Under the pieces are notes generated by a model. It saw only the letters and a list, made by a program, of their open reading frames with translations. It had not been told where the DNA came from and did no database searches. A stretch of 64,000 nucleotides of DNA from an uncultured Bacillota bacterium (GTDB taxonomy: Bacteria > Bacillota > Clostridia > Lachnospirales > CAG-274), in assembly GCA_958426775.1 (NCBI GenBank), contig CATZZP010000008.1:1-64000 (forward strand), written 5' to 3'. A program made the translations under genes and the position numbers. This document shows positions 42,251 through 52,070 of the stretch, one piece after another (position 1 is the stretch's first letter; every line of letters begins with the position of its first letter).

Positions 42251-43705
42251 ATGCTTTTTAACTCTTTTGATTTTATAGTGTTTTTTACAGCAGTGCTTTT
42301 TCTTTATTATATAGTGCCTAAAAAGGTTCAGTGGCAGTTTATTCTGGCTGCAAGTATTCTCTTTTATATGTATGAAAGACCGGAGCTTATACTTTTGCTT
42401 TTTGGTATAATTGCAATTAATTATTTTGCAAGTATGCTTATATATAATGCTAAGAGCAACAGGTATAAAAAAAGGTATCTTACAATAGCTGTTGTACTTG
42501 ATTTTGCCATACTTGCCGTTTTTAAGTACCTTATGTTTATAAGTGACAGCTTCAGGTGGCTTTATGAGCTTATAGGCTTGGAATATCCCGTAAAAAGCTT
42601 CAGTATAGTGTTGCCTATGGGTATTTCCTTTTATACCTTTCAGGCGGCAGGTTATCTTATAGATATTTACAGAGGCGACTATAAGCCTGAAAGAAGCTTT
42701 TTAAGGTTTGCAACCTTTATGTCCTTTTTCCCTCAGATTATAGCAGGTCCCATAGAAAGAGGCAATTTAATGCTGCCTCAGCTTTTTACACCTAAAAAAC
42801 CGGAGGCAGATAATATCTCTATGGGCTTAAAAATTATGCTGTGGGGATATTTTAAAAAGGTTGTTATTGCAGATAGGCTTAATGTGCTTGTAAATACGGT
42901 ATACGGCTCGCCTACGGAGTATGAGGGCTTGGCTCTCTTAACGGCAACTCTGATGTTTGCGGTGCAGATTTATTGTGATTTCAGCGGTTATTCCGACCTT
43001 GCAAGAGGCTGTGCAAAAACAATGGGTATAGAGCTGATAAATAACTTTGACAGACCGTACTTTGCCACAAGTATAAGGGACTTCTGGAGAAGGTGGCATA
43101 TTTCACTGTCCACATGGTTCAGAGATTACCTTTATATTCCTTTAGGAGGCAACAGAGTCGGTATGTGCCGTCAATGGCTTAACTATATGATAACCTTTAT
43201 GGTAAGCGGTCTTTGGCACGGGGCAAGCTGGAGCTATGTTGCATGGGGTGCCTTACATGGCTTTTACCAGATTATAGGCAATATAAAAATCAAGCTTTTC
43301 GGTAAGCCTGAGAAAAACAGATTTTTCCTATTTAACCTTGTATCCCTTGTAATTACCTTTGTGCTTGTTACCTTTGCATGGATATTCTTTAAGGCAAATA
43401 ATATAAGTGACGGTATTTATATAGCGTCACATTTATTTACTAACATAGGTAAGATAACGGATATGCAGTACCTTTATGAGGTAGTAAACAGCTTAGGGCT
43501 TAATCTTTTTGAGCTGGAGCTTATGGCAATTGCCGTTATATTCCTTGTTATATGTGAAATAATAAGCTTTAAGTATGAGATAAATGAGCTTATGTGTAAG
43601 CTGCCCTTTGTATTAAGGTTTGGCTTTTACTATGTAACTGCTGTTATGATTTTAGGAATGGGGGTGTTTTCAAGTGGAGGAGCTTTCATATACTTGCAAT
43701 TCTGA
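42251..43705 (+). CDS. MBOAT family O-acyltransferase (AlgI/DltB-like)
   Basis: 484 residues from the ATG at 42251 (ATGGAGG ribosome site; an in-frame ATG at 42197 lies inside the promoter). About ten membrane helices; motifs PMGISFYTFQAAGYLID, IIAGPIERG, DFWRRWHISLSTWFRDYLYIPLGGNR (given in two parts: DFWRRWHISLSTWF and RDYLYIPLGG) and the catalytic His in GLWHGASWSYVAWG. Such proteins pass acyl groups across the membrane to exopolysaccharides or teichoic acids. The SGNH-like partner overlapping its end supports an O-acetylation pair. Confidence 0.92.
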   Translation: MLFNSFDFIVFFTAVLFLYYIVPKKVQWQFILAASILFYMYERPELILLLFGIIAINYFASMLIYNAKSNRYKKRYLTIAVVLDFAILAVFKYLMFISDSFRWLYELIGLEYPVKSFSIVLPMGISFYTFQAAGYLIDIYRGDYKPERSFLRFATFMSFFPQIIAGPIERGNLMLPQLFTPKKPEADNISMGLKIMLWGYFKKVVIADRLNVLVNTVYGSPTEYEGLALLTATLMFAVQIYCDFSGYSDLARGCAKTMGIELINNFDRPYFATSIRDFWRRWHISLSTWFRDYLYIPLGGNRVGMCRQWLNYMITFMVSGLWHGASWSYVAWGALHGFYQIIGNIKIKLFGKPEKNRFFLFNLVSLVITFVLVTFAWIFFKANNISDGIYIASHLFTNIGKITDMQYLYEVVNSLGLNLFELELMAIAVIFLVICEIISFKYEINELMCKLPFVLRFGFYYVTAVMILGMGVFSSGGAFIYLQF

Positions 43706-44738
43706 TAAGAAAAAAGGCAGTTTGGCACTGCTTGCCTTTAAGCTTGTACTATTTATAGCAGTCTTAATACCTGCATTTATTTATATAGGCAATAAATACT
43801 CCGTTGCAAGTACGGAAAATCAAATAAATACCTATAATCAAAGCCGTTGGAATGATTTTTATGCTTTTCCCAAGGATAGCCTTGATGTTGTTTTCCTGGG
43901 CTCATCACATTCCTATTGCACCTTTGACCCTGAAATAATAGACAGTAAGCTTGGCACAAGCAGCTTTCAGCTTGGTATGCCTCTGCAGCATTTAGACAGC
44001 ACCTATTATACAATGCGAGAGGTATATAATTATCAAAAGCCATATTTAGCGGTTATAGAGGTTTATTGGGATATGCTTGATGATGAGTTTGAGCTTACTC
44101 AGGCGGGATACCTTTTTCAGGTAATGCAGAATAAGGAGCTTGAAAAAGATTATATTAAAAATGTGTTTCCTATGAGTGAAAAAATTAAGTATAAAAATGC
44201 CGCTATGCGTTATCAGGCGGATTATTTCGCTTACAGGTCAAGTCAGCTTAAAAAGAGCGTTGAAGCAAAGTACAATGTGTCAATGCCCGTATCTCAAAGG
44301 CAGGAGGGTATCGAAAAATATCGTTCTAAGGGCTATACATATTGTGATTATAAAATGATGCCCGATGAGTTTGACAAAACTAATCAGTTTAAGGGCTTAG
44401 ACGGCAGTAAATGGCAGATGAATGAAACTCAGGCTGATTATTTAAGAGAGCTGACTAAGCTTTGCAAGAGCAACGGAACAGATGTTATTTTTGTAACTGC
44501 ACCTGTTGCAAACGTATCTATGGACTATATTAAAAACTATGGCGAAATACACAATAAGGTTCAGGCTCTGGCAGATGAGCTTGAGGTGTCTTATCTTGAT
44601 TTTAACTATGTAAACGATGAATACGGTCTGCTTACAAATGATAACTTCAGGGATGATGCTCACTTAAACCACAGCGGTGTTGAAATAGTAGATAACTATT
44701 TTGTAAACTGGCTTAATGAAAATTATTATATGAGATAA
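43674..44738 (+). CDS. SGNH-like membrane-anchored protein, partner of MBOAT
   Basis: 354 residues. An N-terminal helix (about 17-37) anchors an extracytoplasmic SGNH/GDSL fold: GSSHSYCTFDPE (nucleophile-type GSSHS), the middle GTDVIFVTAPVAN and the DDAHLNHSG block that supplies the Asp-x-x-His pair. These match AlgX/AlgJ-like or DltD-like acetyltransferases acting after an MBOAT protein. The start is a GTG at 43674 that overlaps the MBOAT gene by 32 bp with GGGGG upstream; no later in-frame start fits the helix better. Confidence 0.82.
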   Translation: MEELSYTCNSDKKKGSLALLAFKLVLFIAVLIPAFIYIGNKYSVASTENQINTYNQSRWNDFYAFPKDSLDVVFLGSSHSYCTFDPEIIDSKLGTSSFQLGMPLQHLDSTYYTMREVYNYQKPYLAVIEVYWDMLDDEFELTQAGYLFQVMQNKELEKDYIKNVFPMSEKIKYKNAAMRYQADYFAYRSSQLKKSVEAKYNVSMPVSQRQEGIEKYRSKGYTYCDYKMMPDEFDKTNQFKGLDGSKWQMNETQADYLRELTKLCKSNGTDVIFVTAPVANVSMDYIKNYGEIHNKVQALADELEVSYLDFNYVNDEYGLLTNDNFRDDAHLNHSGVEIVDNYFVNWLNENYYMR

Positions 44739-44742
44739 GGCT

Positions 44743-44778
44743 AAAAATCCGCAGAACTGTTTGTCCTGCGGATTTTTA
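44743..44778. terminator. Bidirectional terminator between SGNH gene and ABC exporter
   Basis: Perfect 12-bp stem AAAAATCCGCAG / CTGCGGATTTTT with an 11-nt loop, placed between two convergent genes. Confidence 0.88.
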
Positions 44779-46563
44779 TTTTCTCTGATTATTATTTAAT
44801 AAATGCTTAAACTGCTTATTGTAAAGCTCCTTATACCGACCGTTTTTTGCAAGAAGCTCGGTATGTTTTCCAACCTCGATAATTTTACCCTTATCCATTA
44901 CTATTATTTTATCGGCATTAATTATGGTTGATAAACGGTGTGCAATAACAATAGAGGTTCTGCCCTTCATAAGATTATCAAGAGCCTCTTGTACAAGCTC
45001 CTCCGATTCGGAGTCAAGGGCGCTTGTTGCTTCATCAAGTATTAAAATCCTTGGGTTTTTAAGAAAAACTCTGGCTATAGCAATTCTTTGCTTTTGTCCT
45101 CCCGAAAGACCTATTCCTCTTTCACCAAGTACGGTTTTAAAGCCGTTAGGTGTGTTTTTGATAAATTCCAAGGCATTTGCTGAGATTGCGGACTGTATTA
45201 TTTCATCTTCGCTTGCATTGGGATTGCCGTATCTTATATTTTCTTCTATTGTATCACTGAATAAAATTGTGTTTTGAAATACCATACCCATTTGCTTATA
45301 TAAGGAGTTAAGCTTATAGTCCTTTATATCCCTGCCGGAAACAATAACTCTGCCCTTGTCAGGGTCGTAAAATCTTGCAAGGAGGCTGACAAGGGTTGTT
45401 TTACCACAGCCGCTTGAGCCTACAAGGGCTATTCTCTCTCCGTCCTTAATGCTGAGAGATATATGGGAAAGGGTATCCGTATCAGAATTTTTATCATATT
45501 TAAAGCAGACATTTTCAAAGGCAATATCTATGGGGGAATTTTCATCAACTTCAACGGCATTTTCTTTTTCTGCTATATCAACAGGTGTATCCAATATTTC
45601 ATAAACACGTTCTATGCCTGCAATGCTCTGGGAGTAGGCAACGCTTAATTCGGCAAAACGCTTTAACGGTACAGTCAAAGAACACAAATAGCTGTTAAAT
45701 ACAATAAGGTCACCTATAGTCATACTGTCTTTTGCAATAAAGCTTGCACCAAGACATAAAACAACCGCCATAATTATATCGGCAAAGCTGTTAATAATAG
45801 CCGTACCTAAGGCAAAAAGCATATTTGTTTTTGTTCTGAAACGATAATAATTGTCGGCAATGGCATTAAATTTGGTTGATTCTTCAAGGCTGCTGTTAAA
45901 AAGCCTTATTGTTGCAAAGCCGCCAAATCTTTCGGCGGCAAAAGCTGAAAGATTAGCAAGCTCATTTTGTTCTTTTTTGCTGTTCTTTCTTATACCGACT
46001 CTGATTTTTTGGGTAAAAACTGCCGAAAGAGGCAGTGTAATTACGGAAATCAAAGTAAGAGGAATGCTTACACAAAGCATTAAAATAACAAGTATAATAA
46101 TCAATACACCGTCAATCCATACATTTGTTACAACAGTCCACACAAAGCTGTGTACGCACTGTACATCACTGCTTATACGCGATACAAGTGCACCGGATTT
46201 GTTTTTGCCAAAGAAACAGGCAGACATTTTTTGTATATGTGCATATAGCTCGATACGCATTTTAAGCATTACTCTGTTGGAAACTATTAATGAACAAACT
46301 TCACGGAAATAGGTGGCAGGTATTGCAATGAAAGTGTACATACAGCAAAGTATAAATAACCATTTATATATTTCGCTTAGCTGTTCATTTACGGTAAGTG
46401 AAGAGGAGGGTGAGAGTACTGTATCGGTAAAGTACCTTATAACCTGAGGTAAAGCCATAGGTACGCAGAGCTTAATTACACCGCATACCGATGAAATGAA
46501 TATAAGATACCAATATGGTTTTATGTAATTAAGGGTACGTATTGCAGGGTGTTGATTTTTCAA
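44776..46563 (-). CDS. ABC exporter, fused membrane and ATPase domains
   Basis: 595 residues: six-helix exporter domain (about 1-315) then the nucleotide-binding domain with Walker A GSSGCGKTT, signature LSGGQKQRIAIARV, Walker B ILILDEATSALD and H-loop IVIAHRLST. The type is MsbA/BmrA, so a homodimer exporting drugs or lipids is expected. The start is a TTG preceded by AAAGGA. Single-gene unit. Confidence 0.92.
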   Translation of the reverse strand: MKNQHPAIRTLNYIKPYWYLIFISSVCGVIKLCVPMALPQVIRYFTDTVLSPSSSLTVNEQLSEIYKWLFILCCMYTFIAIPATYFREVCSLIVSNRVMLKMRIELYAHIQKMSACFFGKNKSGALVSRISSDVQCVHSFVWTVVTNVWIDGVLIIILVILMLCVSIPLTLISVITLPLSAVFTQKIRVGIRKNSKKEQNELANLSAFAAERFGGFATIRLFNSSLEESTKFNAIADNYYRFRTKTNMLFALGTAIINSFADIIMAVVLCLGASFIAKDSMTIGDLIVFNSYLCSLTVPLKRFAELSVAYSQSIAGIERVYEILDTPVDIAEKENAVEVDENSPIDIAFENVCFKYDKNSDTDTLSHISLSIKDGERIALVGSSGCGKTTLVSLLARFYDPDKGRVIVSGRDIKDYKLNSLYKQMGMVFQNTILFSDTIEENIRYGNPNASEDEIIQSAISANALEFIKNTPNGFKTVLGERGIGLSGGQKQRIAIARVFLKNPRILILDEATSALDSESEELVQEALDNLMKGRTSIVIAHRLSTIINADKIIVMDKGKIIEVGKHTELLAKNGRYKELYNKQFKHLLNNNQRK

Positions 46564-46658
46564 GCCGTATTTTCCTTTCCTTATGAAAATAATAATATCA
46601 TTATAGCATATAATATGGTTATTGTATATATATTAATGTTTTAAATTTTGTATTTACC

Positions 46659-46687
46659 TTGACAAATTATATTTACTGTGTTAGGAT
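46659..46687 (+). promoter_or_regulatory. Promoter of the T-box-metS operon
   Basis: TTGACA (46659-46664), 17 bp, TAGGAT (46682-46687). Confidence 0.7.
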
Positions 46688-46694
46688 ATTTTTG

Positions 46695-46965
46695 TTAAAT
46701 GCTGTGAAAAGGAAAGTAGGCTTACGCATACGTTACAGAGAGCCGCTGTTGCTGGAAGGCGGTACGGATTGGTTAGCTGAAAGTGGCCTTGGAGCTATGC
46801 ACCGACTGCGTATTTGCGTATAGGCTGTGTCGGGTACGCCCGTTAAAGCGTCAAAGTATGTATGTACTTGCAGAGGTTTAAGTCGTAAGGCTTAAATAAA
46901 TTAAGGTGGTAACACGGAGCAATGCCTTCGTCCTTTGTTGGGGCGGAGGCTTTTATATTTTTTAA
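46695..46965 (+). promoter_or_regulatory. T-box riboswitch (Met) controlling metS
   Basis: The leader has the ordered T-box parts: a stem I with the AGAGAGCC...GTTGCTGGAAG pattern and CCTTGGAGC, then the specifier ATG (46797-46799), which is a Met codon, matching the downstream gene. The T-box GGTGGTAACACGG supplies TGGT to pair with the tRNA ACCA end. A terminator hairpin (46924-46950) with T-tract follows. Uncharged tRNA-Met should stabilise the antiterminator and raise MetRS synthesis. Confidence 0.92.
46924..46960 (+). terminator. Regulated terminator of the metS T-box
   Basis: Stem GCCTTCGTCC / GGGCGGAGGC with a loop of about 7 nt and TTTTATATTTTTT after it; the 5' side overlaps the antiterminator region. 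Confidence 0.85.
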
Positions 46966-46981
46966 GGAGGAATTTTAAAAA

Positions 46982-48940
46982 ATGAATAAGGGTAAGTATT
47001 ATATTACAACAGCTATTGCCTACACATCAGGCAAGCCTCATATAGGCAACACCTATGAAATAGTGCTTGCAGACAGTATTGCACGCTTTAAGCGTAAAGA
47101 GGGCTATGATGTATTTTTCCAGACAGGCACAGATGAGCATGGTCAAAAAATTGAGGAAAAGGCTAAGTCAGAGGGTATTACTCCAAAGCAGTATGTTGAT
47201 ACGGTAGCGGGAGAGATTAAGCGTATCTGGGATTTAATGAACACCTCATATGATAAGTTTATCCGTACTACAGATAATGACCATGAGGCACAGGTACAGA
47301 AAATATTTAAAAAGCTTTACGACAAGGGTGATATTTATAAGGGTCATTACGAGGGTATGTATTGTACACCCTGTGAATCCTTCTGGACAGAATCTCAGCT
47401 TGTAGACGGTAAGTGTCCTGACTGCGGACGTGAGGTACACCCTGCTAAGGAGGAGGCATACTTCCTTAAATTAAGCAAATACGCTGACAGACTTATTGAG
47501 CATATTAATACTCACCCTGAGTTTATTCAGCCTGTTTCACGTAAGAATGAAATGATGAATAACTTTTTACTTCCCGGTTTACAGGACTTATGCGTATCAC
47601 GTACTTCCTTTAAGTGGGGTATACCTGTAAGCTTTGATGATAAGCATGTTGTCTATGTATGGCTTGACGCTCTCACAAACTATATTACAGGTATCGGCTA
47701 TGACTGCGACGGTAACCATACAGATTGCTTTAAGGCAAACTGGCCTGCTGACTTACACTTAATAGGTAAGGATATTATCCGTTTCCACACTATTTACTGG
47801 CCTATTATTCTTATGGCATTGGATTTACCACTGCCAAAGCAGGTATTCGGTCACCCATGGCTTTTAAGAGGTGAGGGCAGTAATGTTGTTAAAATGAGTA
47901 AATCAAGAGGCAATGTTATTTATGCAGACGACCTTTCAGAGGTTTTCGGTGTAGATGCAGTACGTTATTTTGTACTTCATGAAATGCCTTTTGAAAATGA
48001 CGGTATTGTATCCTGGGAGCTTATTGCAGACAGGTATAATTCTGACCTTGCAAATGTTTTGGGCAATCTTGTAAACCGTACGGTATCAATGTCAAACAAG
48101 TACTTCGGCGGTATTGTGGCAAGCAAGGGTGTAACAGATGAAGTTGATGCTGACCTTAAAGCTGTTTGCACCTCTGCACGTAATAAGGTAATTGAAAAAA
48201 TGGATAAGCTTCGTGTAGCTGATGCTATTACTGAAATATTTACCTTATTTAAGAGATGTAATAAATATGTTGATGAAACTCAGCCTTGGGTGCTTGCAAA
48301 GGACGAGGCACAGGCAGACAGGCTTTCAGAGGTGCTTTACAATCTTACAGAGGGCATAATAATAGGTGCAAGCCTTTTAGAGCCTTTTATGCCTGAAACA
48401 GCTCAGCGTATTGTAAAACAGCTTAATACGGAAATAAGAAGCTTTGAGGAGCTTGATAAGTTCGGTATTTACAAATCAGGCTCTAAGGTGGCTGAACAGC
48501 CTGATATGCTTTTTGCACGCCTTGATATGAAGGACGTTAAGGCTCACGCCGATAAGGTGGCAGAGGCACAGATTAAGGAGGCACAGGCTGAGGAGGCTGC
48601 CGCAAAGAAGGCAGAGCCTATAACTATTGATGATTTTGCAAAGGTAGAGCTTAAAATAGGCAAGGTTTTAGAGTGTAAAAAGGTAGAAGGTGCAGATAAG
48701 CTTTTACAGTCGCAAATTCAGATAGGTAATGAAGTACGTACTATTCTTTCGGGCATAGCCAAGTGGTATAAGCCGGAGGAAATGGTGGGCAAAAACGTAG
48801 TAGTTGTTACAAACCTTCCTCCACGTAAAATGAGAGGTGTAATGAGCGAGGGTATGATACTTGCGGCTTCCGATGATGAGGGCAACTTAAAGATAATTAC
48901 TACGGACGGTGATATAAAGTCAGGCAGTGAGGTAGGCTGA
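46982..48940 (+). CDS. metS: Methionyl-tRNA synthetase
   Basis: 652 residues, class I synthetase: HIGH-type motif KPHIGNTYE, a zinc knuckle with CTPCES and CPDCGR, KMSKS as VVKMSKSRGN, and a C-terminal EMAP/tRNA-binding domain (about 545-652, FAKVELKIGKVLECKKVEGA). It charges both Met tRNAs. Preceded by a Met T-box and followed by tatD with a one-base overlap. Confidence 0.97.
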   Translation: MNKGKYYITTAIAYTSGKPHIGNTYEIVLADSIARFKRKEGYDVFFQTGTDEHGQKIEEKAKSEGITPKQYVDTVAGEIKRIWDLMNTSYDKFIRTTDNDHEAQVQKIFKKLYDKGDIYKGHYEGMYCTPCESFWTESQLVDGKCPDCGREVHPAKEEAYFLKLSKYADRLIEHINTHPEFIQPVSRKNEMMNNFLLPGLQDLCVSRTSFKWGIPVSFDDKHVVYVWLDALTNYITGIGYDCDGNHTDCFKANWPADLHLIGKDIIRFHTIYWPIILMALDLPLPKQVFGHPWLLRGEGSNVVKMSKSRGNVIYADDLSEVFGVDAVRYFVLHEMPFENDGIVSWELIADRYNSDLANVLGNLVNRTVSMSNKYFGGIVASKGVTDEVDADLKAVCTSARNKVIEKMDKLRVADAITEIFTLFKRCNKYVDETQPWVLAKDEAQADRLSEVLYNLTEGIIIGASLLEPFMPETAQRIVKQLNTEIRSFEELDKFGIYKSGSKVAEQPDMLFARLDMKDVKAHADKVAEAQIKEAQAEEAAAKKAEPITIDDFAKVELKIGKVLECKKVEGADKLLQSQIQIGNEVRTILSGIAKWYKPEEMVGKNVVVVTNLPPRKMRGVMSEGMILAASDDEGNLKIITTDGDIKSGSEVG

Positions 48941-49713
48941 TGATATACGAAACTCATGCACACTATGACGATGAACGATTTAATGACAGCAGGGACGAGC
49001 TTTTAGCGGCTCTCCCTGCTAATAATATATGTAGGGTAATAAATGTAGGTGCCGATATAACCTCATCAAGGGCAAGCATTGCTTTAGCGGAGAAGTATCC
49101 TTATATATATGCGGCAGTAGGGGTACATCCTCACGATGTAGAGAATATGACAGAAAGGGATATTGATATTTTAAGAGAGCTTTCCTGTCACGAAAAAGTA
49201 GTTGCTATAGGTGAAATAGGTCTTGATTATTACTATGATGCAGACTATAAGGATAAACAGCATATATGGTTTAAAAGACAATTAGACCTTGCACGGGAGG
49301 TAAGCCTGCCTATAATAGTACATTCAAGAGATGCGGCACAGGATACCTTTGATATAATTTCAGCCTCCAAGGTGCGTAGCGGAGTAATCCACGCATATTC
49401 AGGCGGAGTTGAAATGGCAAGGGACTATATAAATATGGGCTTTTATATCGGAGTAGGCGGAGTTATTACCTTTAAAAATGCAAAAAGGCTGGTTGAAGTG
49501 GTAAAAAACATACCTTTAGACCGAATTTTATTGGAAACAGATTCGCCATATTTATCTCCGGAGCCTTTAAGAGGTACCTGTAATAATTCACAAAATATTA
49601 AATATATAGCCGATAAAATTAGTGAAATTAAACAAATTAGCCCCGAAATTGTTATCGAAACAACTCGGAAAAACGCAGAACATCTTTTCGACAAGAAAAA
49701 AGTTGTTGCATAA
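48940..49713 (+). CDS. tatD: TatD family metal-dependent DNase
   Basis: 257 residues, amidohydrolase fold: HAHYDDERF (HxH metal pair), GEIGLDYYYD, HSRDA and ETDSPYLSPEP. TatD enzymes cut DNA in a Mg2+-dependent way and take part in repair. The metS-tatD order, with TGATG overlap, is common in Firmicutes. Confidence 0.93.
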   Translation: MIYETHAHYDDERFNDSRDELLAALPANNICRVINVGADITSSRASIALAEKYPYIYAAVGVHPHDVENMTERDIDILRELSCHEKVVAIGEIGLDYYYDADYKDKQHIWFKRQLDLAREVSLPIIVHSRDAAQDTFDIISASKVRSGVIHAYSGGVEMARDYINMGFYIGVGGVITFKNAKRLVEVVKNIPLDRILLETDSPYLSPEPLRGTCNNSQNIKYIADKISEIKQISPEIVIETTRKNAEHLFDKKKVVA

Positions 49714-49945
49714 ATGTTACAAATGTGTTAAAGTATATGTTGTAAGCAAGTTAATAAGGGTGTGCTTCCCACAGGCACATTCTTAAATTTGCGTAAATTA
49801 ACACAAAAAATTAAAAATATGGTTGCTTAAATACAACTGTAGAGGATTTTCAGTAAAAATTGTTTCATTATTTTTACAGCAGCAGTGTAACAGATTTTTA
49901 AAATTGTTACTAAATTGTTGCGAAAGTCCAAAGGAGGAAATATTT

Positions 49946-51004
49946 ATGTCAAAATATTTATGTAACACGTCGATACATCTGTGTGCTCTCGCTATTGCTA
50001 TTGTAGCTCTTGCACTTGTAGGCATGGGTAATATAGCTAAGGCAGCTGAAACCGATGCTAAAGGTATAAGAGTTATAATTGACGGGGAAAGCACCTACTA
50101 TGAAACAACAGCAGAGACTGTTGGCACATTCCTTGCAAGCGAAAGCATTGAGCTTGGCGAGGAGGACATTATTAATGTTGAAATGGATGATGAAATAACA
50201 AGCAGTATGCGTATTGTTATTGACACACCTTTTGAAGTACTTGTTTCTGTAGACGGTGGTGAGTATGAGGCAGTTGAAACTAATGTTGAAACAATAGGTA
50301 AATTAATTGTTCAGCTTAGAAACAGCGAGGAAGGTACTGACTACCAGACAGCAGAGGGTATCAGCTCAAGCACAAAGCTTGAGGAGGGTATGAAGATTGA
50401 CCTTTTATCTGTTACCACAAAAACCTTTACTAAAACCGAAAGCATTCCTTTTGAAACAAAGACCGTTGACAGTGATGAGCTTTATGTAGGCGAAACTAAG
50501 GTTGCACAAGAGGGTGCCGAGGGTGAAAAGGTTATTACAATGAAGTCTGTTTACGTAGGCGGTGTTTTAAAGGAAACCTACTCAATAGACAGTAATGTAA
50601 CTAAGGTTCCTGTTGATAAAATTATTAACAACGGTACTAAGGAAAAGCCACAGCCTAAGGCACAGGCAGCAACTGCTACAGGCGGTAGTGTTTCAAACTA
50701 CAGCTACAGCGATGTAATTACTATGAGTGCAACAGCCTACTGCCCATGTAAAAAGTGTTGCGGTAAAAATGCTAAGGGTATAACAGCCAGCGGTATGAAG
50801 GCTACTTACGGTGTTGCGGCGGTTGATACAAGAGTTATCCCTCTTGGTACAAAGCTTTATGTAGAGGGCTACGGTTATTGTGTAGCTGCTGATACAGGCG
50901 GTGCTATTAAGGGCAACAGAATTGATCTTTGCTATGATACACATTATTCAGCTCTTCATTCAGGCTACGGTCATACACCTGTTAAGGTTTACATTTTAAA
51001 CTAA
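49946..51004 (+). CDS. Secreted 3D-domain protein with DUF348 and G5 domains (YabE type)
   Basis: 352 residues from the ATG at 49946, which has AAAGGAGG in front. A signal/anchor helix (about 9-30), two DUF348 repeats (about 35-125), a G5 domain (about 135-210, TVDSDELYVGETKVAQEG) and a C-terminal 3D domain with the three Asp residues (AAVDTRVIPLG, VAADTGG, RIDLCYDTH). Related YabE/Rpf-like proteins cleave or remodel peptidoglycan. Cys-rich YCPCKKCCG is unusual for the family loop but consistent with the 3D fold. The 232-bp upstream gap holds a weak hairpin (about 49757-49779) and no gene. Confidence 0.88.
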   Translation: MSKYLCNTSIHLCALAIAIVALALVGMGNIAKAAETDAKGIRVIIDGESTYYETTAETVGTFLASESIELGEEDIINVEMDDEITSSMRIVIDTPFEVLVSVDGGEYEAVETNVETIGKLIVQLRNSEEGTDYQTAEGISSSTKLEEGMKIDLLSVTTKTFTKTESIPFETKTVDSDELYVGETKVAQEGAEGEKVITMKSVYVGGVLKETYSIDSNVTKVPVDKIINNGTKEKPQPKAQAATATGGSVSNYSYSDVITMSATAYCPCKKCCGKNAKGITASGMKATYGVAAVDTRVIPLGTKLYVEGYGYCVAADTGGAIKGNRIDLCYDTHYSALHSGYGHTPVKVYILN

Positions 51005-51011
51005 TATTTTT

Positions 51012-51058
51012 AAGACCGGGAAAACAGATTTACAATATCTGTTTTTCCGGTTTTTTTG
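51012..51058 (+). terminator. Terminator after the 3D-domain gene
   Basis: 15-bp stem ACCGGGAAAACAGAT / ATCTGTTTTTCCGGT with a 7-nt loop and T7. Confidence 0.9.
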
Positions 51059-51117
51059 TTTGTCTTTTTATTTGATTTGGTTTATAATTAAAATAAATAC
51101 AATGGAGGGATGTTTTT

Positions 51118-52056
51118 ATGGATATAAGAAACGAAAAAAGACAGCCTGAAATAGAGGCTCTTATTAATAATATTGAAAGGGCTGTTATAGGCAAAAGAAA
51201 TGTAATTGAGCTGGTTTTAACCGCAATGCTTTCAAGGGGGCATATTCTTATTGAGGATGTGCCGGGGGTAGGCAAAACACAGCTTGTAGCTGCTCTTGCA
51301 GGCTCCTGCGGCGGTGTCTTTGGCAGATTGCAGCTTACGCCTGACATTATGCCTACCGATATAACAGGCTTTACTATGATAGATACAGCTACTCATGAAA
51401 CCCTGTTTAAAAGAGGTGCGGCTTTTTGTAACTTTCTTTTGGCTGATGAAATAAATCGTGCTTCACCTAAGTCTCAGTCAGCCCTGTTAGAGGTAATGGA
51501 GGAAAGACAGATAAGTATTGACGGCATTACCTATCCGTTACCTGAGCCCTTTATGGTACTTGCCACTCAAAATCCCATAGAAACCTATGGTACATATCAT
51601 TTGCCTGAGGCACAAATGGATAGATTTATTATGAAAATCAGCATAGGATATCCGGGTAAGGAAAATGAGCTTGCCATACTTCGCAAAGATACATCTGCCA
51701 AGGATTTAGGAGAGGTTATGTCCTGTGAGGATATTATAAGGCTTACAAAGCAGGCAGAGGAAATTAAGTGCAGTGCAAGCCTTGAGGAGTATATTGTAAG
51801 CCTTGTAGAGGCAACAAGACAGGCTGATTTTATAAGACTTGGGGCAAGCCCCAGAGCAAGTATAGCCTTGTATAAAACAGCTAAGGCATATGCACTTATC
51901 TGTGGCAGAGATTATGTTATTCCTGATGATATAAAGATGCTTGCACCCTATGTTCTGGAGCATCGTATTATCCTTACGCCTAAGGGAAAAGCATCTGTAG
52001 GCAACAATGCAAACGCAGTAAGAGAAATACTTACAAGGGTAAATGTACCTGTCTGA
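51118..52056 (+). CDS. MoxR family AAA+ ATPase
   Basis: 312 residues; Walker A EDVPGVGKTQLV, Walker B LLADEINRASPKSQ, and the sensor LATQNPIETYGTYHLPEAQ that defines MoxR. These ATPases act as chaperones for the neighbouring DUF58/transglutaminase systems. First gene of a three-gene operon; ATGGAGGGATG ribosome site. Confidence 0.94.
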   Translation: MDIRNEKRQPEIEALINNIERAVIGKRNVIELVLTAMLSRGHILIEDVPGVGKTQLVAALAGSCGGVFGRLQLTPDIMPTDITGFTMIDTATHETLFKRGAAFCNFLLADEINRASPKSQSALLEVMEERQISIDGITYPLPEPFMVLATQNPIETYGTYHLPEAQMDRFIMKISIGYPGKENELAILRKDTSAKDLGEVMSCEDIIRLTKQAEEIKCSASLEEYIVSLVEATRQADFIRLGASPRASIALYKTAKAYALICGRDYVIPDDIKMLAPYVLEHRIILTPKGKASVGNNANAVREILTRVNVPV

Positions 52057-52070
52057 TAGGGGTCTTGTTT

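Noticed and set aside
49714..49945. Possible c-di-AMP riboswitch upstream of the 3D-domain wall gene
   Set aside because: Such genes often have one, but the conserved ydaO core sequences are not there; only one weak hairpin is visible.
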